Of a DNA stretch of 64,000 nucleotides, positions 52,282 to 61,776 are shown one piece after another. Source of the DNA: Rickettsia endosymbiont of Cantharis rufa. GTDB lineage: Bacteria > Pseudomonadota > Alphaproteobacteria > Rickettsiales > Rickettsiaceae. Where the stretch lies: NCBI RefSeq assembly GCF_964026445.1, contig NZ_OZ032150.1:1116001-1180000 (forward strand), in the 5' to 3' direction. A program made the translations under genes and the position numbers. The notes beneath the pieces were generated by a model. The model worked only from the letters and a program-made list of their open reading frames with translations. It did not search any database and was not told the DNA's origin. Within the stretch, counting starts at the first letter, position 1; each line of letters begins with the position of its first letter.

Positions 52282-52728
52282 ATGTCTGAAAATATTATAT
52301 TTAAAAATATACTTATACCTATAGATTTAAATGATAAAAAATCTATAAAAGGCATTCTTTCTAAGGCTTTAATGCTTGCGACGAACTTTCAAGCAAAATT
52401 ACATTTTATGTATGTAATTCCTGAATTCGGTACGAAAATGTTCGAAGATTATTTACCTAAAAATTGGAGAATAGAAAAAAAAGAAAAGTATCGAGCTCAA
52501 ATTAAAGAGCTTATCAAACGATATATTCCCGATGAAATTGAAACAGATTATTATATAGGTAGCGGCGCCGTTTATGATGAAATAATAAAGCGCTCTAATG
52601 AAATTAAAGCTGATTTAATAATAATATCTGCAGTCAGACTGCAATTAAAAGATTATATGCTTGGACCTAATGCTTCTAAAATTGTCCGCCATTCAGATAT
52701 ATCAGTTTTAGTAGTAAGAGATGAATAG
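52282..52728 (+). CDS. Universal stress protein (UspA family)
   Basis: 148 residues. KNILIPIDLNDKKS at the start; C-terminal nucleotide region DLIIISAVRLQLKDYMLGPN then ASKIVRHSDISVLVVRD, close to the UspA ATP-binding pattern G-x2-G-x9-G-(S/T). The Gly triad is partly replaced (A at the first Gly), so binding is uncertain. In some bacteria a UspA protein regulates a TRAP transporter (TeaD), which would suit its place 9 bp after the TAXI gene. Confidence 0.82.
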   Translation: MSENIIFKNILIPIDLNDKKSIKGILSKALMLATNFQAKLHFMYVIPEFGTKMFEDYLPKNWRIEKKEKYRAQIKELIKRYIPDEIETDYYIGSGAVYDEIIKRSNEIKADLIIISAVRLQLKDYMLGPNASKIVRHSDISVLVVRDE

Positions 52729-52754
52729 GTAGTATTGTACGACTTGTATTTTTC

Positions 52755-52870
52755 GCCATTGCGAGAAAAAACTTTAGGTTTTAACGAAGCAATTCAGTAA
52801 AAAATTCTGATTTACAGAATTTTTTATTTTTTTGGATTGCCACACGGTCTTTGGACCGCTCGCAATGACG
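52755..52870. repeat. Type A palindromic repeat
   Basis: cgccattgcgag at the left, ccgctcgcaatgacg at the right, central aaaattctg / cagaatttt hairpin. Closes the isc-TAXI-usp gene group. Confidence 0.75.
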
Positions 52871-52912
52871 ATTTACTCCGTACGTAAGTCAAAATTTGTA
52901 TAGCACAATAAC

Positions 52913-53359
52913 TTACAACTTCACTTTCAATTTTACAAAACTTTGGTGGCTTTGATATTTCTTTTGTAAGTGACAGTTATACTCAAGTAACATACTTGCA
53001 TTACCTTTTTCAGTTAAAACACTAGCGCCGATATTATAACCGACTTTAGGCTGTTTTGGTAATGCGATAGTTTTATTAACTTCTCTATCTTTCCATTTTA
53101 CTTTAGCATTAAATTTCTTGCTCTTATTGTTAAAGTAGTTTTCTACAGAAGCTTGAAGTGCAGGCGTAATACTGAAACCTTCAACTATCTTCTGCGGAGC
53201 TAACGCTACGCTACCGCCTAAAATACCGATCCATAAGTTTTGCTTCTTAGAAGAGATGCTTAAATGCTGTATACCTACATCGCTTTCTTGGTATAAACCG
53301 TCTTTAGAATGGTCATATCTTACACCAATATTTGGAGTAAGTGTGATACCGCCGTTCAT
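52913..53359 (-). pseudogene. C-terminal beta-barrel fragment of an autotransporter (Sca-like)
   Basis: 148 residues from ATG 53359: ITLTPNIGVRYDHSKDGLYQ, NLWIGILGGSVALAPQKI, FSITPALQASVENYFNNKSK, KVGYNIGASVLTEKGNASML, ending with QSFVKLKVKL. Alternating strand pattern and the final barrel strand match the end of a type V autotransporter translocator. Only about half a barrel is present; upstream the frame reads a few more codons (LSYFTKCKIKSQLLQLSYNH) and then stops near 53440, with no passenger. A remnant. Confidence 0.7.
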
Positions 53360-53443
53360 AAGATGATTATAACTTAATTGTAATAGTTGAGATTTAATCT
53401 TACATTTAGTAAAATAAGATAAATATTGAATGGGGTATTAGGG

Positions 53444-53554
53444 GTGAATCTAAATCAAAAAATAATGAAGCCGAAAATAGGATCACTAGAATTAGCTAGG
53501 AGTCTTGGAAGTATATCGTCAGCATGTAAAGCTATGGGTTACAGTCGGAACTGA
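53444..53554 (+). pseudogene. Transposase N-terminal HTH fragment (IS481-like) cut by IS3
   Basis: From GTG: NLNQKIMKPKIGSLELARSL then GSISSACKAMGYSRN, a typical 'L-x-x-A-K-x-x-G-N-V-S-x-A-C-R-x-M-G-x-S-R' helix-turn-helix. It stops where the IS3-family end TGATCTGTCAAC begins (53552). Confidence 0.55.
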
Positions 53555-54203
53555 TCTGTCAACACTTTTCCGGACAGTTGTTTAAGTGCAATTTTGTATC
53601 TCTTCATATCTTACTGGTGATAAATAATCGTTAGCAGAATACATTCTGATACGGTTATAAAATACCTCTATATATTCAAATATGGCATATTTTGCTTCCT
53701 CCTTAGTTTTAAATTTATATTGATACATTAATTCTGTTTTTATAGTATGAAAGAAACTTTCAGCAACAGCATTATCCAAGCAATTTCCTTTACGACCCAT
53801 ACTCTGTTTGATACCATGTTGTTTTATAATTTTTAAATGACTATCAGAACAATATTGACTACCTCTATCAGTATGCCAAATAAGCCCTTTTGCTGGTTTA
53901 CGTTGCCATATTGCCATTAATAAAGCATTATTAACCAAATCAGCTCTCATGTTATTACTCATAGACCATCCTATAATTTTTCTAGAAAATAGATCAATAA
54001 CAGTTGCTAAATATAGCCAGCCTTCACCAGTTGGCACATAGGTTATGTCTCCAACCCAATAACAATTAGCAGCATAAACTGTAAACTCTCTATTTAATAA
54101 ATTAGGAGCAATTTGCTTATTATGATTAGAGTCAGTAATGGCTTTAAATTTACGTTTAGTTTTACATAGCAAATTAGCTTCTTTTATTAGTCTTGCAATG
54201 CGT
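53552..54203 (-). mobile_element. IS3-family element, 3' half only (orfB integrase core)
   Basis: The end tgatctgtcaacacttttcc is followed by the orfB stop at 53582. The integrase core is intact: YWVGDITYVPTGEGWLYLAT (first Asp), LIWHTDRGSQYCS (second Asp) and NAVAESFFHTIKTEL (Glu). The N-terminal part, orfA and the other IS end are missing, replaced by IS1 copy C at 54204. An open frame running to 54286 fuses ~28 IS1 InsB residues ([17 protein letters not shown]...) to this core. Confidence 0.85.
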
Positions 54204-55035
54204 GGTCGCACCTCCATTTTGCAGATGTGGGTATTAAATGCTATACGTTCAATAAGAGTTCCGATGACTTTATCATGAATATCCAATGACTTGGAAAAAC
54301 AAATTGTTTTACGTGTCAGTCTTTTGCATCTTGTTCTAAGATTTAAGTTACCCCGTTCTATCCGTTGAGTATATTTTTTACTAACAATGTGTTTTTTGGG
54401 ATCTAATAACCTAGCATAACTTCCCTATCCATCTGTAAAGTAAAAAGTAACCTTAAAATCCTCCAGTTTTTTTCAGTAATGATTCTGATGTGCTATCACA
54501 TCTTGTACCAAAAGTATAAGCAACTACTTTTAACAAAATCTTATCCAAAGAATATCAAAGCCATCTTTGTTTGGATTTATTCTGTACATAAGACCATTGT
54601 TCATCTATTTCAGGAGCAATAATTACTTCTATCGTATTGATAGAATGATTTATCTTTTTTAACGCTAGATTTTTTTTAAAACACGGATAACCGTATTGAT
54701 ACCCACTTTTAATACTCTTACTGTATCCCTAACTCCAGAGCCATTGATTGACATATCTACTATCTGAGTCTTGACTCCAGGCTTAGAGGCATTATTAATA
54801 TATTACAGTTAAAAATATCGATTACACTGCTTGCATTGATATCTCTGTTGTTTTGAAATTGAATATCCCGCCTTTACTACTTTTTCTGTGTCGTTATAAT
54901 ATCTACACTTAACATCTATTCTTGATCTACACTTAACATATATTCTTGTCATAACTCCTTAACTATAATTCTCTCTTATTACTGTTTGAGGATTATAGAC
55001 TATTCATGCTAAGCTGCAATACGGGGGGCACGACC
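54204..55035 (-). mobile_element. IS1-family element, copy C (defective)
   Basis: 832 bp. Ends GGTCGCACCTCCATTTTGCA (54204) and ...CGGGGGGCACGACC (55035), inverted and both beginning GGTCG. Nearly identical to copy B; shares with copy A the TAA that replaces Gln in RYFQL. The left neighbour is IS3, the right neighbour the pbpC tail, and flanks show no target duplication, so it marks a rearrangement joint. Confidence 0.88.
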
Positions 55036-55257
55036 AAAAATTCCGTACATTTAATTAACAATAGTGATAATATTACTTTTAGTGCGATTAGTGATAATAC
55101 AACAAACAATATCTTTTGGTTTGTAGGTAATGAATTAATAACAACCGCAAAACCAAACGAAGCAGTAATATGAAAAGCAAAAGCCAGCGAGTTTATTATC
55201 AGAGCTATCAATGATAGCGGGGAAAGCGACAGTATAAAAATTTATATTAAACATTAG
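55036..55257 (+). pseudogene. pbpC: Penicillin-binding protein 1C, C-terminal domain fragment
   Basis: NSVHLINNSDNITFSAISDN, IFWFVGNELITTAKPNEAVI, an in-frame TGA (Trp expected), then KASEFIIRAINDSGESDSIK and a stop. The WFV-x-(G/N)...EIRAVDDSGRSDS pattern is the BiPBP_C domain at the end of PbpC peptidoglycan synthases. The glycosyltransferase and transpeptidase parts are missing beyond IS1. Confidence 0.7.
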
Positions 55258-55267
55258 TAATATAGCT

Positions 55268-57104
55268 ATGAAGTCTAGATTTTCAAAAATTGATTTTAAA
55301 GCTTTAACACAAAAATAGACTGATCTTGACTCTTTAAAAGAAAATATTCCGAAAGCATTGACTAAAGTTAATGATTCATTAGTACAAACAGGAAAAACAC
55401 ATGGAGCTACATTAATAATAGGGTTATCTTATAACGGGAAAAGTACCTTTTTAAACGCTCTTGTAAAAAACCTTAAAATTATCAAAAAAGGCGAAGAATT
55501 TGTATTCGATCAATCCGTAAAACATAACGAAGCACCTGGGATTAAGTATGAATATGAACCGGCTGTATATTACCCCGAAAATTTGTAATTGCAGGAAAAG
55601 TATTTTGAGAATGTTCTAGCAAAACTGGTACGACTGATGTTGTCATTCAAGAGTTAATTAGTGTATTTTTCATTAAAAACCTAATTAAAATTACCAATAA
55701 ATTAAACTTTATCCTCATATTGGAGGAAGGAGCAGTAGAAGCCCCCGTTGGCTTTAATAATATTCTAACAAGCTTTAAAAACATTTTTCCTACAAAAGAA
55801 CACACAAAATTAAAAGGAAATGTTATGTGTGTAATAACAAAATATCATGGAAGTAATCACGACAAAATTATACTGATATTACAAAATAGCCTTACTACTA
55901 ATAATGATATATTAGCATTGTCAGATATAAAATTTTTCTATAAACCTATTTCTCAAAATGGGGGAATAAACCTCACTCTAGAGTGGAAAGACTTGGAAGA
56001 AAGTGCAGGAGCGCAAAATCTAGAGATAAAGAAGCTAGGTTCATTTCTACATGAACAAGACATCCTTATGGCAAACTTACATGCACAAACACAGCTAAAT
56101 GTAGAAGGTATAATTAATACTATCTAATCAATTTTCAGAGATTTTAATATATCTACACCTATTAACTGTTCAAAATTTTTAGATAATAATAACTATGGGG
56201 ATTATGTTAAGTTGTATTTACCAAATGCTCAAATACAATATCCAGCTCTAGAAAAAACTTTTTCTTATTTTGATGGATTAACCCGACTATTAGAATTTCA
56301 AGCTATTATATCAAATAAACAAGATAGTAACCTCATAGCGGCAATACTTCAAATTTTAGACTGCATCGAGAAATTCGCGAGTAATCAACAGATTATTCAA
56401 AATTACAATTATGTATTAGACCTACAAATTAAAGAATTATTATTATTTGAAGAAATGTTATCTACAACATGGTCTCAATCTAATGAGTGCTATAGTTCTT
56501 TAATCGAAAAGTTAGAAGCATTTAAACAAACTAACTATCCATCTTCTATAAAAAATATAGAACCTAAAAATGATCAACTGGTGAAATATTATAAAGAAGC
56601 CTTAGACTGGTTAAATAAATATGATAAACCTCATCCTGCTGAAATAACTAAAACTAAAGCTGTCTGCTACTCTAAAATTGGCGATATATTAAGTGAAGAA
56701 GGAAATTACAAAAACGCTTTAGCTAATTATCACTTAACTCTTGTATACAATAAAGAACTTAAAGGAGTTAGTAATAAAGTCGGTGACATGCTATTTAAAT
56801 TAGAACATGGAAATTAGCTATCATATTTTATAAAGTTAATGATTCATTGAATTTGATATTAAAATGTTATAGAAGTCTTATCGATAAGGCTGAAAAAAAT
56901 CTCAGCTAGAATCAAGATTTAATACATGATTTATATATTGAGCAAGGAAAATATCTTTGCTCTCAGAAGCAACAAAAATCATATGCTATAGCATCATATT
57001 ATAAAGCTGCCGATTATGCATCTGGCCCGATAAAAGAACGTGATGCACTGTTGATGGTATATAATACCTCTCTAGAAACCTTAGATAATAACGAAATTCA
57101 GTAA
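55268..57104 (+). pseudogene. P-loop NTPase with TPR-like C-terminus, degraded
   Basis: ATG 55268 (MKSRFSKIDFKALTQK) meets TAG and continues in frame: ALTKVNDSLVQTGKTHGATL, IIGLSYNGKSTFLNALVKNL with a GxxxxGKST P-loop. A shift near 55590 leads to TGTTDVVIQELISVFFIKNL, then LILEEGAVEAPVGFNNILTS in another open segment (55720-56127). A TAA at 56125 interrupts the frame before 56212-56817, which ends in TPR-like helices (AVCYSKIGDILSEEGNYKNALANYHL). A last segment (YIEQGKYLCSQKQQKSYAIA) runs to 57104 with a TAG inside. At least four lesions. A GTPase- or NACHT-like signalling protein is possible, not provable. Confidence 0.6.
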
Positions 57105-57167
57105 ACGGATATGTTAGAACAGCAAAGAAAGGGGTGTCTTAGGGGTATAATAGGCGATATTGTTGAT

Positions 57168-58019
57168 TTAAATTCTTAACAGATCATTTACGGATACTTT
57201 AGCTCTAGTAGTTTTATCGACTTGTTTTACGATAACTACGCAATAAAGTCCAGGCTTGCCGACTTCCTTAGCAGGTAATACTCCAGGGACTACAACAGAA
57301 TAAGCCGGCACTCTACCATAAATAATTTCTCCTGTGTCTCTGTATACTATTTTTGTAGAGCTACCGATAAATACTCCCATACTAATGACTGCTCCCTCCT
57401 CTACTATTACACCCTCTGCTATTTCCGATCTTGCACCAATAAAACAATTATCTTCAATGATAACAGGCTTTGCTTGCAGCGGTTCAAGCACCCCGCCTAC
57501 TCCTGTGCCGCCTGAAATATGGCAATTCTTGCCAATTTGGGCACATGAACCGATAGTAGCCCATGTATCAATCATTGTCCCTTCATCTATATAAGCACCC
57601 ATATTAATGAAAGAAGGCATAATTACAACATTTTTAGCTATGTAAGTACCGGTTCTAACAAAAGCTCCAGGGACTTTGCGTATAGCTGCTTCTTTGAATA
57701 TATTTTTATCGATATCTGCAGAAAATTTAGGAGCAACTTTGTCATACCAACTATTATAATTATTATTATAAAGCTGCGATTCCGTAGTGATAAAATATAG
57801 CAATATAGCTTTTTTTGCCCATTCATTAACCTGCCAGTCTTGTTCTTTTTTTTCACAAACACGAATAACACCTTGGTTTAAGCCTTCTATAATGTCATTA
57901 AGGTTTTTCTTTAATGTTATAAGCTTTGTAGAATCCTGAAGAAGCTTGTCCTTAATTTGCCAAGCTTCTTCAATTTCTTTAATAAGAGAGGACATATCTT
58001 TTAACTGTTTTATTGCCAA
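57168..58019 (-). CDS. dapD: Tetrahydrodipicolinate N-succinyltransferase
   Basis: 283 residues. The left-handed beta-helix hexapeptide region runs ~100-230 ([56 protein letters not shown]), and the C-terminus is [18 protein letters not shown]. Transfers succinyl from succinyl-CoA in the lysine/meso-diaminopimelate pathway, supplying peptidoglycan cross-links. Start at [20 protein letters not shown]. Confidence 0.95.
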   Translation of the reverse strand: MAIKQLKDMSSLIKEIEEAWQIKDKLLQDSTKLITLKKNLNDIIEGLNQGVIRVCEKKEQDWQVNEWAKKAILLYFITTESQLYNNNYNSWYDKVAPKFSADIDKNIFKEAAIRKVPGAFVRTGTYIAKNVVIMPSFINMGAYIDEGTMIDTWATIGSCAQIGKNCHISGGTGVGGVLEPLQAKPVIIEDNCFIGARSEIAEGVIVEEGAVISMGVFIGSSTKIVYRDTGEIIYGRVPAYSVVVPGVLPAKEVGKPGLYCVVIVKQVDKTTRAKVSVNDLLRI

Positions 58020-58070
58020 AAATAATAAATGAGATTATCATGAAGTCAAACATAATAATTATAATTAACT

Positions 58071-58703
58071 ATGTATATTACTTGCCCAAATTGCCAAACA
58101 AAATTTATTGTTACAAACAATCAAATAGGTATTAACGGGCGACGAGTAAAATGTTCCAAATGTAGCCATTTGTGGTATCAAAAATTAGACTATAATACTA
58201 GTGAATTAAATGACTTTAAAGATAAAGTAAGCACAGAAACTATTAAAACTCCTATTAAAAATCATTATAACGCTAATGTACCGGTTATTTTACCCTATAT
58301 TCCTCCTAAGAAAAAATACAATATATTTCCAATATTATGGACTAGCTTTATAATTTTTTGTTTAGTGATATTACTAGTAGATAGCTTTAAATTCTTAGGT
58401 AGATATGATCAATTAAAAATGGAGGAAATTAATTTAGGAAAATCTCGTCACATAGGCGGTATGAAGATATTTTATAAATTATCTAATGAATCAGATTATC
58501 TTATTTATGATCCTATAATTAAAGTTAGAGTAATGGATACTAATAATCAAGCTTTAGATGAACATGTATCAATTACAAAGCTGCAAACAAAAATTCCTGC
58601 AAAACAAGCAATATATCTAGAAATGGACATTGAAGGAATACCTGTTACGGCAAAATATATTGATATTGCTATAGGTAATAGATTGGGGCTTTTATTTATG
58701 TGA
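58071..58703 (+). CDS. Zinc-ribbon (MJ0042-type) membrane protein
   Basis: 210 residues. The N-terminal ribbon [20 protein letters not shown]...[11 protein letters not shown] has two CxxC pairs, the MJ0042 pattern. A basic linker follows, then one membrane helix at ~90-108 ([19 protein letters not shown]) and a C-terminal beta domain (residues 125-210, DUF3426-like: [35 protein letters not shown]). A cytoplasmic finger with a periplasmic domain suggests a sensor or regulator. Divergent from dapD. Confidence 0.75.
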   Translation: MYITCPNCQTKFIVTNNQIGINGRRVKCSKCSHLWYQKLDYNTSELNDFKDKVSTETIKTPIKNHYNANVPVILPYIPPKKKYNIFPILWTSFIIFCLVILLVDSFKFLGRYDQLKMEEINLGKSRHIGGMKIFYKLSNESDYLIYDPIIKVRVMDTNNQALDEHVSITKLQTKIPAKQAIYLEMDIEGIPVTAKYIDIAIGNRLGLLFM

Positions 58704-58731
58704 AGATGGTTGCGCGGATCAATTTCATTTC

Positions 58732-58932
58732 TGTCATCCCGTGACTTGACCACGGGATCCAAAAAACAACTAAAAACATCAATAATATTGAGTATTGTAG
58801 GAATGTTGCTGTTAACCTGAAAGGCAATTTATGTGATTCCTGCGAAAGCAGGAATCCAACATAAAGCGAGATATATCGAGCTTTTAAAAAGCTTTGAAGT
58901 AGTATGGATTCCTGCTTTCGCAGGGATGACAT
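58732..58932. repeat. Type C half-element followed by a full type B repeat
   Basis: 58732-58760 is one type C arm (gtcatcccgtgacttgacca). 58832-58932 is a type B palindrome: tgtgattcctgcgaaagcag to ctgctttcgcagggatgaca, sharing the inner cataaagcgagatatatcga. This fills the 300 bp before the virB2 terminator. Confidence 0.75.
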
Positions 58933-59006
58933 AAGAGCCACGAAACAACACCGATGCCATGTGGGGATGACATAGAGGCTATGCAACAACGTCACTTAAA
59001 AATGAT

Positions 59007-59036
59007 AATACCCATAAGTCGAAACTTATGGGTATT
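59007..59036 (-). terminator. Intrinsic terminator of the virB2-like gene
   Basis: Perfect 13-bp stem (aatacccataagt / acttatgggtatt) with a 4-base loop at 59020-59023, 33 bp past the stop codon. On the minus strand ATCATTTTTAAG follows. The best terminator in the window. Confidence 0.75.
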
Positions 59037-59068
59037 ACTAAAGATACAATAATTTTTATTACAGAGTA

Positions 59069-59428
59069 TTAGGAAACACCACAAGTTGAGTTATTAGTAT
59101 CACTTGATACCATGTTAACAATATCAGGAGCTTTAAATAATATAATAATTGCAGTAACTACGACTAAAGCTACTTCCCACTGCAATTTTCCTCTTAAAGT
59201 TTGAATTCCTAGAACAATTATACCGACAACGGCTATACCTTTTGCAGTATTGCCTCTGAATACTTTAATTAACTTACATAATGCATCACCTATAGGATCG
59301 CCAACGCTACTACCTAAGCTATCAAAAGCTACCATGATAATAGCCACGCTTAGAATAGTAAATAATATACGCAATGATAGATTATAATCAATTAATTCTT
59401 CGTTTAATTTACGAATAGGAAAGTTCAT
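59069..59428 (-). CDS. VirB2-like type IV secretion pilin
   Basis: 119 residues. The C-terminal half is the TrbC/VirB2 fold: two helices, GNTAKGIAVVGIIVLGIQTL and LQWEVALVVVTAIIILFKAP, joined by a short polar turn. An N-terminal helix (LSLRILFTILSVAIIMVAFD) fits a long signal segment with cleavage near DSLGSS. Pilins of this family polymerise into the T4SS pilus. Rickettsia carry a scattered vir system (rvh); here virB2 stands alone with its own terminator. Cys near the end (STCGVS) may pair with Cys in DALCKLI. Confidence 0.8.
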   Translation of the reverse strand: MNFPIRKLNEELIDYNLSLRILFTILSVAIIMVAFDSLGSSVGDPIGDALCKLIKVFRGNTAKGIAVVGIIVLGIQTLRGKLQWEVALVVVTAIIILFKAPDIVNMVSSDTNNSTCGVS

Positions 59429-59583
59429 ATGTTTTACCTCAATAAAATAATTAGTATTTAAGAAATAATGTATAATTTATTTACATATAAATCAACTCCT
59501 AAATATATGCAATTTTAATTAATATGCAAAAATATTTCAAGAACCCTTGTTTTAAGTAACATTATAATCACATATAGTATAAC

Positions 59584-60435
59584 TTAACTCCCCAATATAT
59601 AAACAAACGTAAATAGAAATAACCAAACTACATCAACAAAATGCCAATACCATGCAGCAAATTCAAACCCTAAATGTCCATTACCTTCTGTAGTAAAATC
59701 CCCTCTTTTTGCTCTAAAGTAGCAAACTATTAGAAATATAGTACCTATAATTACATGAGCTCCATGAAAACCTGTGGCTAAATAAAAATTAGATGCATAT
59801 ATACCATCTGTAAATTTAAACGCCGCATGATAATATTCATATGCTTGCATAGTTGTAAAAAATATTCCGAGCAATATGGTCAGAGCGAGGGCAGTTACGC
59901 AATCTTTTTGATTTTTTTCCTCTAAGGCGTAGTGAGCCCAAGTAACGGTAGTGCCTGATAAGAGTAATATTAAAGTATTGATAAAAGGAATATCGAACGG
60001 ATCAAAAGTTTTGATGGTAGGCGGAGGCCAAATTCCTTGTTTTACAACCCATACACCATCTAAAAGACCTACAGGCGATAAACTTGATTTAAAAAAAGAA
60101 GTAAAAAATACGCAAAAAAATACTATTTCCGTTAAGATAAATAACGCCATACCTATTTGCAAACCTTTTCTAACCGGACTGGTATGTTGATGTTCAACTA
60201 TTCCTTCTTTCACTACATCCCGCCACCAAGAATATAAACAGCAGACTACTGAAATAACTCCTGCAGATAAAATGTATACATTAAATTTGTAGCCATGCAT
60301 GAACGAGACGCCGCCTATAACCGAAAGAAATAAAGCAAAAGATGTTAGGACAGGCCAAGGGCTTGGGCCTACTATATGGAATAAGTGCGATTTAGTAATA
60401 GGATGCGAATTATTTAAAATTATTTTTTGACTCAT
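59584..60435 (-). CDS. ctaE: Cytochrome c oxidase subunit III
   Basis: 283 residues, seven membrane helices. Conserved blocks: HPITKSHLFHIVGPSPWPVL, TEIVFFCVFFTSFF, LLLSGTTVTWAHYAL, FKFTDGIYASNFYLATGFHGAHVIIGTIFL and AAWYWHFVDVVWLFLFTFVY, with the conserved His and Glu residues. Structural subunit of the aa3 terminal oxidase. No other cox gene lies beside it. Confidence 0.96.
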   Translation of the reverse strand: MSQKIILNNSHPITKSHLFHIVGPSPWPVLTSFALFLSVIGGVSFMHGYKFNVYILSAGVISVVCCLYSWWRDVVKEGIVEHQHTSPVRKGLQIGMALFILTEIVFFCVFFTSFFKSSLSPVGLLDGVWVVKQGIWPPPTIKTFDPFDIPFINTLILLLSGTTVTWAHYALEEKNQKDCVTALALTILLGIFFTTMQAYEYYHAAFKFTDGIYASNFYLATGFHGAHVIIGTIFLIVCYFRAKRGDFTTEGNGHLGFEFAAWYWHFVDVVWLFLFTFVYILGS

Positions 60436-60751
60436 ATTTTTATTTTATATTTCCTAATTATCACCAATAACAAACTACAAAAGTAATCAGCTATTCGCGT
60501 GAATTAAAAATAAATATAAATTATTATTGATGTAAAAGCAAATTCTAGAAGCAGATTATATAGAAAATATACTTCGTAACTTAGAATTACATTATTTATT
60601 ATTAATGACAACTGAAATCTCTTGACTCTTTATATTATTCAACTAATATATAGACCGCTAATAATGTTTAAGCTTCATTATTGCAAGACCAATCTGTCAA
60701 AACTTAATATTAAGTTATGCCAGAGGTCTGTTATTATAAGTGAGTAAAATC

Positions 60752-60847
60752 ATGAAATATGATGGAGGTTGTTGTCTTACAGCAACGGAGCTTAATCACT
60801 GGCACCTTTATTTATTAATTTCTAGATTAGGTTTAGGTATAAATTAA
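60752..60847 (+). CDS. Very short ORF, unknown
   Basis: 31 codons: MKYDGGCCLTATELNHWHLY then LLISRLGLGIN and stop. It may be a remnant rather than a gene. The surrounding stretch 60436-60751 is AT-rich with no convincing gene; a TTGACT...TAATAT pair near 60623-60650 could be a promoter reading right. Confidence 0.25.
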   Translation: MKYDGGCCLTATELNHWHLYLLISRLGLGIN

Positions 60848-60877
60848 GTAAAGGAATTGCGAGTAGTAGTATTAGCT

Positions 60878-61054
60878 ATGTTTGATAAAAATAAAGATTT
60901 ATTAATTCTAAAAAATACAAAGGCCGAAAATAAAGAAAAAATTAAAAAAATTTTCCTTTCATTACCGTTTCTAATAATATTATTAATATTTTTTTATTAT
61001 CTTCTTAGCATCTTAGAAGTAAAATATTTCTATATTTTTCAATCAACTAAGTAA
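60878..61054 (+). CDS. Small single-pass membrane protein, unknown
   Basis: 58 residues from ATG 60878 (MFDKNKDLLILKNTKAENKE), with one helix at ~31-49 (LSLPFLIILLIFFYYLLSI) preceded by a basic stretch. A TTG 21 bases upstream would add seven residues. No family recognised. Confidence 0.35.
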   Translation: MFDKNKDLLILKNTKAENKEKIKKIFLSLPFLIILLIFFYYLLSILEVKYFYIFQSTK

Positions 61055-61093
61055 TTACTCAAAAATATATTTTTACTTATTAAACTATCTATT

Positions 61094-61633
61094 CTAAATT
61101 TTTTTGCTTAAACTTATAGAAATACGACAAATTATCTTCACTATTTTACTAGTTATATCTGCAAATATTGCCTCAGTGCTATCATTTGCTATAGCAATAG
61201 CTTTATGCTCAATCTCATCAATCCGAAATTTAATAATATTATTTAATAATTCCGGCTCAACATTTTTATTTTCTAAATAATTTATTTGCTGTTCATAATG
61301 TTTTTCTATTACTTCTTCTACACTCTCGGTAACAAGCATCGCTGTTTTTATTCCAGTCAAGGAAGATAAAGCGCCAAGTAGAAAGCCATAATGATGCCAA
61401 AAAAATAATAAAACCGTGGGTCTTACTTTCTTTTCTAATAATTTTTTTTCAAAATAATTTAAATGGATCTCTTCATGATCAAGCATTTCTTTAATCAAAA
61501 TATGGTCATTTTGAGATTTAATATATTTTAGCTGCCCTTGATAAATTCTTTTTGCACCATACTCTCCGGCATGATTAACTCTAATAATTTCATGAATTTG
61601 TTTGTCAGGGTCAGAAAAATCAGGTCTTGGCAT
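61094..61633 (-). CDS. coq7: Coq7-type 2-polyprenyl-3-methyl-6-methoxybenzoquinol hydroxylase
   Basis: 179 residues, di-iron carboxylate fold. Iron ligands: Glu in VNHAGEYGA, EMLDHEEIHLNYFE (ExxH), ESVEEVIEKHY and RIDEIEHKAIA (ExxH). Adds the hydroxyl group that precedes the last methylation of ubiquinone. Start at MPRPDFSDPDKQIHE. A type D palindromic element separates it from holA. Confidence 0.92.
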   Translation of the reverse strand: MPRPDFSDPDKQIHEIIRVNHAGEYGAKRIYQGQLKYIKSQNDHILIKEMLDHEEIHLNYFEKKLLEKKVRPTVLLFFWHHYGFLLGALSSLTGIKTAMLVTESVEEVIEKHYEQQINYLENKNVEPELLNNIIKFRIDEIEHKAIAIANDSTEAIFADITSKIVKIICRISISLSKKI

Positions 61634-61635
61634 AA

Positions 61636-61766
61636 TGTATACTCGTTTAATTTGAAAAATTGACTGCGTCGTCTTATAAGAACTGCGGTGCTCACGTATT
61701 AAGTATACGCCTCGCTCCTCGCCTTATAGTCTCCTTACTCTTTTCCAAATTAAACTTCGTCTACTC
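61636..61766. repeat. Type D palindromic repeat
   Basis: The left end gtatactcgtttaatttgaa and the right end ttttccaaattaaacttcgt are inverted copies around GTTTAATTTG; inner gtcttataag / ccttatagtc also pair. The left part recurs at 47412-47440. Ends approximate. Confidence 0.65.
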
Positions 61767-61776
61767 TTCATTTACT

